The position numbers and the translations under genes were made by a program. Below are positions 12,331 through 25,319 of a stretch of DNA of 64,000 nt, in pieces (position 1 is the stretch's first letter; each line of letters opens with the position of its first letter). The notes beneath the pieces are model-generated. The model ran no database searches. It was not told where the DNA came from and was given only the letters and a program-made list of their open reading frames with translations. The DNA comes from Linyphia triangularis (lineage: Eukaryota; Arthropoda; Arachnida; Araneae; Linyphiidae), in assembly GCA_963978545.1 (NCBI GenBank), contig OZ021733.1, positions 30,379,330 to 30,443,329 on the forward strand, in the 5' to 3' direction.

Positions 12331-12506
12331 GTTGGTTGTATTCATATTATCTGGCGCCGTCAGCAACACGAGGGCTATAATGTGCCGAAACATTCGTCAT
12401 TAGACAAGCCAAGATACATTTACAAACACCCATGTCTAACACGGGACTCGAACCCGCAACCTCGCGGTCGAAGCTAGCACGCTAACCACTATACCGTTTG
12501 GTCGTC
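12331..12506 (-). mobile_element. tRNA-derived SINE, copy B, with perfect target duplication
   Basis: This is the minus-strand copy of the SINE at 3098-3273, with the B box seen as GGACTCGAACC on plus. It is flanked by a perfect 14-bp duplication AGATGCAGAATATG (12317-12330 and 12507-12520), proof of LINE-style retroposition. Length is 176 bp. The partner LINE is unknown; the shared AACCAACC terminus is the candidate recognition sequence. Confidence 0.92.
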
Positions 12507-13984
12507 AGATGCAGAATATGACATTTCTTCGACATGATTTTATATAGGTGTTGTTTTTTTCCGGATAAATGCGGTTTCTGGAAACAGATTTAAGTTATAT
12601 TTTAAATTGATACTTTATATTATTTACATTTTAGCTTAATTTTAGTGTTATTTTAATTTTATTACTATTAGTATTTTAATTTAATTATTATTAATATTTT
12701 AACCTTATTACTATTAGTATTTTAATTTAATTATTATTAATATTTTAACCTTTTTACTATTAGCATTTTAATTTATTTATCATTAATATTTTAACCTTAT
12801 TCCATTATTATTTGCATTTTGATTTTGACCCTTTTTGCTATTACCAAATAAAAAATATTGCCCTATCTCCTATATACTATATCTGTTCCATTTTTATAAT
12901 AATAATAATAAATGCTAATAAATATTGAGATTTTTTAATATTGTCTTGTATTTAATAAGAAATATTTTAATGTGCATTCTATAGTATTATATTGGATTAT
13001 AATATTGTGAACATAAGTTATGACAGTTAATTTATATTTATCTATTTTATGATAGATGAAGTTATAGAAATTATAAGCATGTCTATTCTATAATTTAACT
13101 ATAAGTAAAAAATCATAAAACGTCTTCACTGAATATTAATTATCACGACTCTTACGGCCGTATTCACGAAAATCTTTACCCTCGCGCCGAACCCCTGGGT
13201 TGATAAGCGCTGGGGCAAGACCTCTTACCCCAGGGTTAAGAAAGCGGTATTCACAGAGCTTTTTCCGACCTGTGTTTGTCAAACCAGTGTTCCTCACCCT
13301 GCGTTTGACCCCAAGGGTGAAATACAGCTTGCTATTGGTTGAAAAATATGTCATGTGACTTTTTTCCCAGACTGCTTTGCGTTTGCTCTCGTAATGTCGT
13401 AATGTTTTGATTATATTATTGAGCTATAGTTTTTCAATGAGTTTTGAAACTTGATGTTATATTTATCTTCAATTTGTGATGATTGAGGGGAAAAAAAGAT
13501 TAAAAAAAACATTTGAAATATTCATATTGTACTTTATATATAAAAAAATTAATGATAAATATACACATTTCATAATTTCAGGCTGAACATAGATACGTCT
13601 TGCTTACAACATGAAATGTCATCATTTATTTTATGTCACAGGGAAAATTTGTGTCTATTTTATGCGACTTTTTTTTTCTGTAATGGATTTTAAACAAATA
13701 TCTTACATTTCTGTTAATATTGGAACAAAAAAGGGACATGTTGTTTGGTATTAATTTCCATGCATTTCTTTGGTTGATATTTTAAAATTGCAACAATCTG
13801 CATTTCTGAAAAAAGGTGCTGCTTTGAAATTTATTTTTTTGTAAATTTCTTCATTTGTGTAAACAAGAAAGTTAATTTCAATTATATAAATCTATGTGAA
13901 AAAATAGACAACAATTTTGTTCTGTTGAATATGATAACTGCAATGAAAACCATGTTAGGATATTAAAAAAAATTCCCACATGGT

Positions 13985-16200
13985 TAAGTTTCAGCCTGCA
14001 TAAAATATTTCGAAACTTGACATAGAAATTAGAGTTTAGTCCCAGGGACCCCCTCCTAATAGCAGTTATAGTGTTACATACTTATTGTAAAATTATGTCG
14101 AATAATTCTTGCATTTCCTCCTGATTAGTGGCATTGGATTTATAACCTCGCAAAAGTTACACTAGCTATACTGTAGTAAATTTTTGTAGCAGCCCCTCGT
14201 TAAAATTATCTCGGTAACAAGTTCAAAGTTACAGCCTGCATAAAAACTTTCAAAATACATAGAAATCAGAATTTAATCCCTGGGACCCTTAACATGTGAA
14301 CTACTTTTAAAAAAATCAGATGGTTCATACATTTCTTCTTAATTTGTTGCATTGTATATCTAATGGCGCAAAAGTTACACGAGAACTATATTGCAGCGAG
14401 TTTTTGTAGCAGAGCCTCGTTAAAATTATTTCGGTTACAAGTTCAAAGTTATACAGCCAGTGTAAAAAATTACAAGACATACAAAATTAAACTTTGATCC
14501 CTGGGACCCCCTCCCATCAAGAAAATTTGCATAATGGCACTTAAAATGTTAACTACTTAAAAAAAAATCAAATAGTTCATGCATTTCTTCTGGATTTGTT
14601 GCATTGTATTTCTAATGGCGCAAAAGTTACATGATATCTATACTGCAGTGAGTATTTGTAGCAGCGTCTTAAAAATTATATCGGCAACAAGTTTCCAGTT
14701 ACACCCTGCGTAAAAAATTACAAAACACATAAAAAATAAAACTTTGATCTCTGGGCCCCTACCATCAAGAAAATTGGCATAAGGGTACTTAACATGTTAG
14801 CTACTTTTAAAAGAAATCAAATAGTTCATCCATTTCTTCTGGATTTGTTGCATTGTATTTATAATGGCACAAAAGTTACACAAAATCTATAATACTGCAG
14901 TGAGCTTTTGTAGTAGCGCCTCGATAAAGTTATCTCGGTGACAAGCTTCACAAGTATCTGCGTAAAAAATTTCAAAACACATAAAAATTAGAATTTGATC
15001 CCTGGGACCATCACCCTCCCATTAAGAAAATTGCCATAATGGCACTTAAAATGTTAGTTACTTTTAAAAAAAATCAAATAGTTCATGCATTTCTTCTTGA
15101 TTTGTTGCATTGTATTTATAATGGCCTAAAAGTTACACGAGATCTATACTGCGGCGAGTAATTGTAGCAGCGCCTCGTTAAAATTATATCGGCAACAAGT
15201 TTCCAGTCACAGTCTGCGTAAAAAATTACAAAACACATACAAAATAAAACTTTGATCCCTGAGCCACCTACCATCAAGAAAATTGGTATTAGGGTTACTA
15301 CTTAACATGTTAGCTACTTTTAAAAAAATCAAATATTTCATGCATTTCTTCTTGATTTGTTGCATTGTATTTATAATGGAACAAAAGTTACACGAAATCT
15401 ATAATACTGCAGTGAGCTTATGTAGTAGTGCCTCGTTAAAGTTATCTTGGTGACAAGCTTCACAAGTATCTGTGTAAAAAATTTCAAAACACATAAAAAT
15501 TAGAATTTGATCCCTGGGACCCTCCCCCCTCCCATTAAGAAAATTGCCATAATGGCACTTAAAATGTTAGTTACTTTTAAAAAAAATCAAATAGTTCATG
15601 CATTTCTTCTTGATTTGTTGCATTGTATTTCTAATGGCGCAAAAGTTACATGATATCTATACTGCGGTGAGTATTTGTAGCAGCGTCTTAAAAATTATAT
15701 CGGCAACAAGTTTCTAGTCACAGTCTGCGTAAAAAATTACAAAACACATACAAAATAAAACTTTGATCCCTGGGCCACCTACCATCAAGAAAATTGGTAT
15801 TAGGGTACTACTTAACATGTTAGCCACTTTTAAAAAAATCAAATAGTTCATGCATTTCTTCTTGATTTGTTGGATTGTATTTATAATGCAGCAAAAGTTA
15901 CACAAGATCTAAACTGGAGTGAGCTTTTGTAGTAGCGCCTCGTTAAAATGATCTCGATAACAAGCTTCAAGTTACAGCCTGCGTAAAAAATTTCAAAATA
16001 CATAGAAATTAGAATTTGATTCCATCGACCTTCTCTCGTGAAGAAAATTTGTATAATGGCAGTTAACATGTTAGCTACTTTAAAAAAAAATATATTATTC
16101 TTGTTTTTCTTCTTGATTTGTTGCGTTGAATTTATAATAGTGTAAAAGTTACCCAATATCTATATTGAAGCCATTTTTGGTCGCAAAGTCTTTGCTACTG
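13985..16200. repeat. ~250-bp tandem array with a two-unit higher-order pattern
   Basis: About nine units mark their start with a CTGCGTAAAAAATT-like motif near 13993, 14233, 14456, 14705, 14955, 15212, 15471, 15725 and 15977. Each has a 'CCCTGGGACC' core, a T-rich segment with GATTTGTTGCATTG, and 'CAAAAGTTACA'. The middle units alternate between two variants (AAAATTGGCATAAGGGTACTT and AAAATTGCCATAATGGCACTT types), giving a ~510-bp higher-order repeat. Confidence 0.9.
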
Positions 16201-18370
16201 AAAGTACTATAAATTTCTATTACTATTACGAAACAGCTTCAAATCGAACACTGTTACGTTTAATTCACGTTTCAACGGAAGTAACCTGAAAAAAAGAAAA
16301 CTTGATAGCCTGACAATTCACAAAGCTATTTTTCACAACTTATATTCATAGTTAAATTCTTTATATTAATTTTGAAGGGTTTGTTTGTAGTGGGCAAATC
16401 TCAGGAGCCACTTACCATCATTCAATTGGGCTGAAATTTAACACATATAAGCGTTGTCGAAGACAATCTACCAAGTTTGTAGGCATGTCTCTAATAAGGC
16501 ACTTTTGCTCGTGTTTCTATTGGCGTTTCGGAGGAATAATTAATCCACTTGTCCCATGTCTACCAAAGGACACTTTTGGTAGATATGGGTTACGAAAGGG
16601 GTACAGTCTATTGTATTTTTTTTAATCGCAGCGTGTTGCACAAAAATAGTACTTAAAATAAAGTAACACTTGCCACAAATTATAAAAGATTATGAACTTG
16701 TACTTACATCCGCAGCACAATGAAACGAAACAAATTTCATAATCTACATGCCATTTTTATTTTCTTTATAGCTTTGTGCATCTTTACTTTCCTTTTGTAT
16801 TTATCAACCACACAAAATGTTCTCAATTAATTTTTTAGAACCGAAAATTTAAAAACTTCACACACAATCATAATAACAATGACTAAAAGTTTAACTAATG
16901 AAAGTCCACTTTGTAAATTTTTGGAATATGCAAAAAAAGAGGTCAAAATTGATATTTTCTTAAACCTTTTCCGCTAAATTATTATTTAGAAGGGGAAAAT
17001 ACTATTTGCGACAGAACAAAAATCAATGACACGAAGAATTGTAAATTTGGTCACCGATTAGTAAAATATAGGATTATTTGCAAAGTTCTTTATACATTAA
17101 AATATAGCAGTATTTTGAAAGTTGGTATACTATTCCATTGGCCGGATACATAGAAACTGCAAAATTGCAGACAGAAATCCAAACAATCTTCAAACCATTT
17201 TTAATTTCTATAACAAGCCATAACATTTAGGATTGATGATACATTAATGCATCATTTAAACATTTAGGCTTGGTGACTAATATTATTCGGCTAACAGAAG
17301 AGTACAAAAAAGTTTATTCAATACTAAAATATAGGACAATATATCCAAAAACATTATCAAATGAAATACTTTATTTTCAAAACAATCTTTTTAATAAAAA
17401 CAGTTACTTAACAGCCAAAGTACATTCATTTTGGTATGGATGCACTATAATCCCCTGTCGATAAACCTTGAACTCATTTCCAGAATTCTTTATTGCGAAA
17501 GAAGTTTGCAATATAACAGTGGGTGGAAACTTATCACAGAATTAAAAAATATGTTCAAATGTTTTCTGTAGTATAACAATGCTTTAGTTCTTCTATGCAT
17601 TGTGGCATCCTAAATTACTAATGAAGAAAGTTTTGAGATTAATAAACTTGAGCACAGGCATGTAAATGTTGTGAAGAATTAGGACAATACAAATAATATT
17701 CTCTTGAATAGAAAGAATTGGAAATGTACCTGTTGAATTAATAGAAAAATATCCAAAAATTTGCCGATATAAAAGCGAGGTACAGATCTATTATAGGGAT
17801 CTGACAATTTTTGTTGATTTACTTTGGCTTTTTAAAGTAAGTTTAAATAGTAGCGTTTTAGTCTTGCTCTATAAACACTTTATATCTATAATTGTGTATT
17901 TTAGCTTGAAAACAAAGTTAACAGGTCTGTGCAGTACCTCTGTAACAAATGCATCTTGGGAAATGTAACGGAACTGCAAAATAATCCCAGAGGAATTTCC
18001 CGACAATTTATTGTTGCGTAGAAAAAAAGTGCTATTCGCAAGGAAACCAAGTTGTTCCACAGAATCCAGGACATTGTTGGTATTTTTCAGCAGCTCTAAT
18101 TTTACATGAAGTCATTTGTAAATTTCAAAACCACCTCTTCTTCGTAAAGCAGCATGTGACACTTGTGTCATTCAGTTCCGAAAAAAAAAATATTTTATGT
18201 TTGCGCACAGTTTTCTATCACATTCAACTATCTCCAATAATTCGAGATAGTCCCACAACTTTAGATTATCCATGATTGAAATTTAAAAGTACGATGCATT
18301 TCTCTTGTGATCGTCAGAAGGTAGCATTGAGTCTCGATTCTAGCGAAAATCAAAACAAACGACTCAAATT
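16200..18370. other. Interior of the TTA-flanked element, no gene seen
   Basis: AT-rich with short open frames only (for example 17270-17464 plus and 17869-18060 minus). None shows a transposase motif or splice-bounded exon. Confidence 0.45.
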
Positions 18371-20212
18371 CATCATCTGCGCATGGGCGGGTTAAGAAAT
18401 TCTGCCTTACCCTAGCTTCACCCCACCTTCCGAGGTGGGGTGGAATTAGCGGTGTTTATCAACACCGTGTTAAGTTGGCCCGAGGTCGAAACTAGTCCGT
18501 GAATACCACTTTTACTTGCCCTCATGTTGAGACCGGTTTTTCGAGGGGCGAGATTCGTTAGCGCTGGGGTGGAAAAATTCGTGAATACGGCCGTTAGATG
18601 GTAAAAATATTTCCTAAAAGCTAAATTGGGATTTGCTAAATTTTGATATAGATGGCACCACCATTCAAATTTTCAATTATTATTAAAAATCAGTTTTACG
18701 ATTATTTATAAGTATATTACAGTTTTGAAGTCACAAACTAACTTAGCGACTATAAAATCATCAAACTTCATTAAAAAAGCTACGTCAATAAGAAATACCA
18801 GCAAACATAACTTTTCCCATTTAATAAGAATATGGCTTCGTCGAATTCAGCACTTCGTAATACTGTAAAAATCGTCCACCAGGATTTTTTTTTCATACAA
18901 TGATTTGACGTTGCTTCTAATGAAAACAATATCTTCCTTCTTTTTTTTTTCTAATCATATTTTCAAAAATAAACGAAGAAAATACGAATTCTCTGTTAGA
19001 ACTATTAACTTCCCATTCAGCATACAGCCGCCATTTTGTGTGGGCGTTACTTCTTCCCAGACTGACAGGAAGATTGACCAATGGCACACTCTCATTCCCT
19101 TCTGTAGTTTGAATCAAAGTGAGGAATGCTTAAATGCAGCAGGGGTGTTCCTAAATTTATTAGTTTAAATCTAAAATTTTATATTTTCAAATTTTTTAAT
19201 GAAGATCCAATTTCTATAGTAAGTGTAAGAAAATCCGATAAACAGCCAACTTTTTGCCTCAATACTCAGTTCACGAGAAGAAAAAATTTCCAATCAAGTT
19301 GATCTATTTTTCCTAAAGGCAGCAGCCATGTGTTCCTGAAACGGTTTTTCGTCTGCGACGTTGCCATGGTAACGAATGGAATCCAATAGAGCCTTTTCTG
19401 CTGGTTATATGTAGCGAGGCAGCCAAATCAGCGATTTTCCGACTTCGGTTGCCCTTGAGAATTTCTACTTTAAAATATTCTCTAGACGGAATTTTTGGAA
19501 GATAATGGTATCATCCGAAGGCTAGAGAGATATTTTATCAGTTTGAAATACTATTTTGTTCTGAAAATAAATTTGAATATTTTAAATTCATCATCTAAAA
19601 AAATCGTGTTTTTGGCTCGTGAAACTTCATTTAGACAGTGATAACTGAAGTTTGATAAAAAAAAAAATCTTAATGAAAAATTATTTGAGAATACAAATCT
19701 GCATTAACTATTAGATATTTTGAACCTCAGTCAAATTGATTGGAAAAGAAAACGATTTTCGCAAAATTTTGAAATGCAGAAGTTTTTAGAAACATTGCGA
19801 TTTTTTCTTTCAATGTTAAAAAAATTATATACTCTAGAAACTAGATGGAGGTTCATAAGATTAAGAATGATAATACGAGCAATTTCCAACCATAATTTCT
19901 TTTCTTAGCTCCATAAAACTCGAGTAATCACTGTTAAAAAATATGCTAATTATAATGAGCTAAATGTTAATTAGTTAATTAATTTTTTAATAAAAGTGAA
20001 TTTTTTTTCACTTAAACATCATTACTAGTTACGTACTTTGAAGTACAAAAAAAAATCCGATTTTTAAAAAGATAATTAAAAAGCAAAATTCAAGCGTGAT
20101 TGTACATGATTGTGGAAAATGTGTGTGGTTGGGGACTAGATGGGGAAGGGGGAAGGGGGGGGGGGGGGGGGGAGTCACATGTACTAACATTTTCGACCAC
20201 GGGCCGCCACTG

Positions 20213-20490
20213 GAATGCAAACTCTCCTTCTGAAAGTCCATGTCCGGAGAACTGTCGACGTTCACCCAAGGTGGAGTCCAAGTTTGAAACACTCACGTTC
20301 TCTGTTCAACAATCAACCTCAATGTCATGCAACCAACAAGTTGTGGGTCATAAAATTTCACCTCTTCTGTTGGCATACAGGAGTGCAACTCAAGAGACCA
20401 CTGAATTTTCATCACCTCTAATGATGTTTGGAAGAGACCTGCGACCTCCCCTTTGGACGACCACCGAACTGTTGCGTGGATGGGTTTGTA
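20213..20490 (+). pseudogene. Gypsy integrase relic
   Basis: The frame contains ISPLLLAYRSATQETTEF and MMFGRDLRPP, closely resembling the C-terminal part of the gypsy integrase core (LLAYRSA..E.TG..P..M.FGR.LR.P). It begins at the hAT target duplication and dissolves near 20490 next to LTR sequence of opposite orientation. It is the right half of the gypsy copy into which the 11753-20212 element inserted. Catalytic D,D,E residues are not within the surviving piece. Confidence 0.7.
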
Positions 20491-20519
20491 AAACGTGAAG
20501 CCAAGGCAGATTAAAACTT

Positions 20520-21693
20520 GAAAAAAAATTATTCCGATAAAACTCTTCGCAGATTCTTTTACAACTCCAAAACTTCCCGTTCTAATAAACTCAATACAGC
20601 TCTTTACACACCAATGGAGCACAAACAGCAGTTAAAAACTAGATACACAACTGATAAAATCGACGGAAAAGACAATGCAATACAGTTTACTTTCGGAACT
20701 ACTGAATTCTCGCTGAGAGACAACTAACTAACTCAATTACACGCTCCCTTAGCAATATATAGGAAAGCTAATCCATCGCGAATCTTCTAGAGATAGAAAT
20801 TCGGAGAATTTTCTAGATTTTCGAAAAGCCCTATATTGGTACACGGGGACCGAAAGTGTCACCAAATGGTTGCCAAGTTTGACGACATTTGGCAATTTCT
20901 CGCCAAATTTGGCGACCAAAATTAGTCTCCAAAACCTTCGCCAACTTGGCTCTATCTCTCCAACTTGGCAAGATTGCCATTAACCATAATGTTAAATGGT
21001 CTTCTCCTTGTAAAACTCGTTTCCTAGCATTATCCCTGTAAAACTCGTTTTCAAGCAATAAGAGACGCATTGCAGGAAAGCGAAGTAAAGACAAACTCTT
21101 GCACTGCCTTATGCGAAATGTACATAAATTTTCCTTTTTACATAATTAATACTACGAAATATTTACAAATATACAGAAAATCGTAACACAAGATACGCAA
21201 CTGCTAAAATCGACGCAAAAGACAATGCAATACATTTCACTTTCGGATCTACTCTGAATGCTCGCTGAGAGACAACCACCTCACTCACTCGATCACCCAC
21301 TCTCTTGGCCTTATATAGGAAGGCCAATCATTTCGAATCTTCTAGAGATAGAAATTTGGAGAATTTTCCAGATCGCAGTTAAAAAGCCCTATACAGGTAC
21401 ATGGGGACCAAAAGTGTCACCAAGTTTGGCGACATTTGACGATTTCTTGCCAAATTTGGTGACCAAAATTAGTCGCCAAAACTGTCGCCAACTTGGCGAG
21501 ATTGCCATTTTCCATAATGTTAAATGGCCTTCTCCTTGTAAAACTCGTTTTCCAGCATTAAGAGACGCATTGCAGGAAAGAGAAGTAAAAACGAACTGTT
21601 GCACTGCCTTATGCGAAATGTACTTAAATTTTTCTTTTTACATAATTAATACTACGAAATATTTACAAATATACAGAAATTCGTAACAGGACA
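20520..21693 (-). repeat. Gypsy-type LTR with tandem ~500-bp U3 duplication
   Basis: On the minus strand, blocks beginning TGTTACGAATTTCTG (from 21688) and TGTTACGATTTTCTG (from 21188) repeat with a spacing of exactly 500 bp. Each has GGCCTTCCTATATAAGG-like TATA sequence or its diverged version; the second block carries about 50 bp of extra sequence. A purine-rich GAGGAAGGAGTG sits just upstream (minus) of 21693, as a polypurine tract should. Sequence at 20520-20640 may be the rest of the LTR. The GCCAAGTTGGCGA motifs inside recur in inverted form. Confidence 0.6.
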
Positions 21694-21699
21694 CTCCTT

Positions 21700-24600
21700 C
21701 CTCGCGAGATTTTCGCGAAACATCGCATAATCACACGTTTTTGAAAAAATAATAAACTAACATTTCAAATTATCTATCTATATTAAAAAAAAGTTAGGAG
21801 TAGAATTTTGTGTCACGTGTATCTAAATTTCTGGTGCAAGGAGAACTGTGAAATTTAAAACATAAGTAGTTTCTGCATTCATTTAGTTTCAAAAGAAATT
21901 TTTTTTAATTGTTCATTAGTTTTTTTTTAATTAAATTTTAAAATTTGGCAGTAATGGTGATCTAATGGGACAAATTTTCCCCCTACTCTTCTATCCCAAT
22001 AAATACTCGAAATATTTACTTTTTCAATTGAAAAAAATATGGTTCGAATCTTTGAAATCTCCTCTATCCGATGGAATTACAAATGCCGTTGAATGATAAA
22101 AAAATCAATTAGATACATCAAGTTTTAGACAGCACTAAACCCCATTTTTTCTGAATTCGCCCTCCTTCAAAACGGGTATTCCCGTTTTTCGGCGGTTGTG
22201 TGTATGCGGGTGGGAGAATTGTGACGTAATTTTTATGTGTTGCATGCATAAATTCCAAGTACGATGTATAAAGCTCATTAATATTTTTAATTGACTTTCT
22301 GCTAAAAAATTGATTATCAGCATTTACTTGGTTGATTTTTTAATTAGTTTTTTTGACAACACATTTAAAAAATTTGCATAATCTAAAATTATTGTTTATC
22401 CCTTGGGTTGTTTTGTATTTTTTAATCGGCAACTTTCAGTTATTTTGAAATCGGCCATCTATCAATAAAGAGGTTGTTTGAATATTTGGGAAGAATATTC
22501 CAGAATTTCGTTCTACTAGCAAAAATGTATTCTCTGGCCCGCGTAACCTCTTTTTGCAAACAACAATTTAGTTGGTTTGTGTAAGTGCAATTAATGTTCT
22601 TTTGAGTGCAATTTAAAAAAAGAAACTCTGAGAGGATGTCTTATAGGAGCCCCCTAGTATTTCCAAATAAAACTTTTTTGTATTAATGTAAAACCAAAAC
22701 ACTATTTTAAAGTCAAACAAATATAATTTGACACTGACAAGTATAAAGGGAAATACCACCTTCGTTCGCATTCTAGCCAGAACAACCCCCACCATTTTAT
22801 CGTTTTATCGTCTGACGCCATTTGCACCGCTAGCCGCTCGTATCGTGCATGAGGGCTTAATTTAAAAACTCCTTTATTCTCCTTTATTCACTCCTTTATT
22901 ATATTTGCGGGTAACTAGAACATTTCTGTGTGTGTGTGGGGGGGGGGGGGAGGAGAGATAGTTGAAAAATTCACCCAAAAATTATCTTAAGTTCTTTTAT
23001 GCATTGAAACGCATTTTTCAAAATAAGTGTAGTCACACTGATTTAAAATAAAGACTTAATTTATTAAAACTTAGGTTTCATCAAAATTTATTCATATTAA
23101 ATTTATACATTTTTAATGGTTTATGTAAACTCAAATTAGCATCACTGGAAGAGGTGTTATTAAAGCTTAATACCTAATCTACGGTAATGGTCCAGCGAGC
23201 TCGCCGACATCGAAAAATATTTTGTGTTGTTTGGCATCTGGCATGACTACAATAAACAAAAGCCTAACCCTGACGTCCCAAATGAACAAAGATATTTCAT
23301 TATTTATTTTATATATATATAATAAGCTTATGAACATGTGAAAGATTGGAATTAAAAATAAAACCAAATGTACAATATTGTTTTTACCGCTCACATTTTA
23401 ATGCACGTTGCTCTCAGGTTTTGGATGAAGTCAATCAAGATTTGACAAATCCGTACTGTACGTCTTTAATGCTAATGTTCTCATCACCAAAAATGGAGAT
23501 GAAAAAAACGAGAACGAAGCAAGACAAGAACAAACCAAATTATAATTGTTGTATATGTACTCTCTATTAGTTAAAGACAACTCTCATTTACTGTCTTAAA
23601 TTCACATGTAGTCAATCATAGCCTCGAAGGGTAACCAGTAAGGAATACTTATGGTGTTGGGAAGGTTGGAAATATGAAAAATAATTTTTATGATTTCAAA
23701 CTATTGATAAATTCATGATTCAGAAAAAAAGTTGAAAAATGTTTAATTATGATAAATAATGAAAAAAAATTTTAACTAAGAAACGATGGGTCTGTATTGG
23801 GTATTAAGGTATGGCATATTCAGAAACGAAAGTATGGAAGAGTGCAATATAAAGATTAGGAAACACATTATATATTTAGAAAAAAATATATTTTAATGTT
23901 TATGGGAAATTTCTTTTATGTTTATTTTTGGCAGATGTTTGAAATATTTCGCCACTGGTCCTATTTTGTTTGCTGTCTCTTGAAAATTTGTTCAAAAATA
24001 TTGTTTTCTCTTATTTTACAATTATATCATATCCTTTCTATTTCCATGTTTTTAAATCCTTTATATTAAATTCGATTTTGTGTGTGTGTGTGTGTGTATG
24101 TGTCGATGGAAAGCAAATCTGCAGACGCCTAATTAACCTCCTTGCTGCTATCCAATCCGTCTGAAACTTAGCAGATATAGATTCGATGTTGATGACAATG
24201 CATTCTACATAATTTTGGGGCTGCTATTGTCACTAAAAGGTTGCTTTTACGGAATACTAATAAACCAACTGGCCGTCATCCAATCGCGTTAAAATAGAAT
24301 TGAATCGACCATTGTTGAAAGTCTTTCCTGTTGCCAAAATTTTTTTAATAAATGAATAAATAAATAAATTACTTTAATCAGAATAAATAAATGATATTTG
24401 GATGTGAGAGCATAAATTCACGTTCATTTTTAATAAATAAATTTTGAAACGTAGTTTGCCGCACATTTTGCTGATAGAAATGTTTGTGATATTTAAAATT
24501 AGATGCAAACACCAAGCATACACTGTTTACAGAGTCGGTGCTGTGTTAATGAATATAAAAATTGGCACTGCATATAAAGGATTTAAATTTAAAACTTTGT

Positions 24601-24900
24601 TTTTATGGGTTACATTATTAAAAACATTTTCTTCTTTATTCTGTTGGGGAAAAAAAAGAAGTCTTCAGAAATTTTCCTTTATCCTGTAGGTTTAGAAAAT
24701 TGTACTTCTCATATGATTTGAACTTTTTTCAATAAGATAAATCTTTTTTTCTCCTCTTCCCCTTTTTTTCACTGGTGTAGCGAGTCCTTATTTTTCGAAA
24801 TCACCCCTCCCTCAATAGATTAATCCTAGTTACGCCTATGGTGCTTGTTTTTACTCTTTCCCGTCGATTTGTGAAATAATCTTGCTCACAAAGTTCTCAT
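21700..24900. other. AT-rich stretch without recognisable gene
   Basis: It contains a GT/G-run near 22928-22950 and a (TG)n tract at 24078-24097. Frames at 22613-22795, 23179-23394 and 23346-23570 show no family signature. Confidence 0.45.
24770..24843. repeat. Short MITE-like sequence
   Basis: The ends CACTGGTGTAGCGAG and, inverted, CACCATAGGCGTAACTAGG are similar terminal inverted repeats of a 74-bp C-rich segment. No clear target duplication. Confidence 0.3.
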
Positions 24901-25319
24901 AAGTGGACTGTAACTTTATTGGAATTTGCACTGCATTATTATGTATCTCCATTTCCAGAGAGAAGAGCACATGATGCTTCCGTTAGATTCGAAGCTGTCT
25001 TCCAAAACGCAGTGTCCATCTCGGACAATACCCACGCGAGCCTCCCTTCTAGGGGGCCCCAAAAGGGGGCTGCCAAACTGGATATCATATTTCACTTCAC
25101 CCACTCCTCTCTAGAAACGGAGACTGGACAGTGCCTTTTGATCCATCTTGTTGCACACAGCTGTTATAAACGTTGTACCTTGGGAAGAGGATCCAGATTG
25201 TTGATATATTTCTGGAGTTTAATCTGCCGTTTCAGGAATTTCATACTGAGGGAATTTCGCATGAATCAGAAATTCCAAAAAGAAGTGCATGGGAGCTGCA
25301 ATGTTTATATATGGCTTTT

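Larger units (their letters stand above)
13155..18593. mobile_element. 5.4-kb element with TTA target duplication and 16-bp TIRs (Harbinger-like)
   Basis: Ends are CGGCCGTATTCACGAA and its inverse, flanked by TTA on both sides (13152-13154 and 18594-18596). Each end repeats a GGTATTCAC motif about 90 bp inward. A 3-bp TTA duplication is typical of PIF/Harbinger elements; no transposase or Myb-like gene is readable inside, so this is a non-autonomous derivative or an unassigned family. The interior is dominated by a tandem array (13985-16200). It sits inside the hAT-type element at 11753-20212 and is therefore younger than it. Confidence 0.75.
11753..20212. mobile_element. hAT-type element with 8-bp target duplication, loaded with later insertions
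   Basis: Terminal inverted repeats CAGTGGCGGCTCGTG (11753) and, inverted at the right end, CAGTGGCGGCCCGTG (ending 20212). They are flanked by identical GAATGCAA at 11745-11752 and 20213-20220. CAGTG-type ends and an 8-bp duplication are hAT hallmarks. Subterminal inverted repeats (about 11788-11860 versus 19076-19142, sharing GCATTTAAGCATTCCTCAC) support one element. No transposase was recognised, so it is non-autonomous. Internal insertions are the SINE at 12331-12506 and the TTA-flanked element at 13155-18593. Its target was a gypsy element. Confidence 0.85.

Noticed and set aside
12640..12800. Possible regulatory or satellite array of TTTTAATTTAATTATTATTAATA
   Set aside because: Short AT-only repeats of about 50 bp over 150 bp; simple low-complexity expansion, no further structure.
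13985..16200. CRISPR-like array because of regular repeats
   Set aside because: Whole units of ~250 bp repeat without unique spacers, and the DNA is eukaryotic; it is a tandem satellite.
20029..20296. Proline-rich frames on the minus strand
   Set aside because: Caused by the G-run near 20149-20172 at the right end of the hAT-type element.
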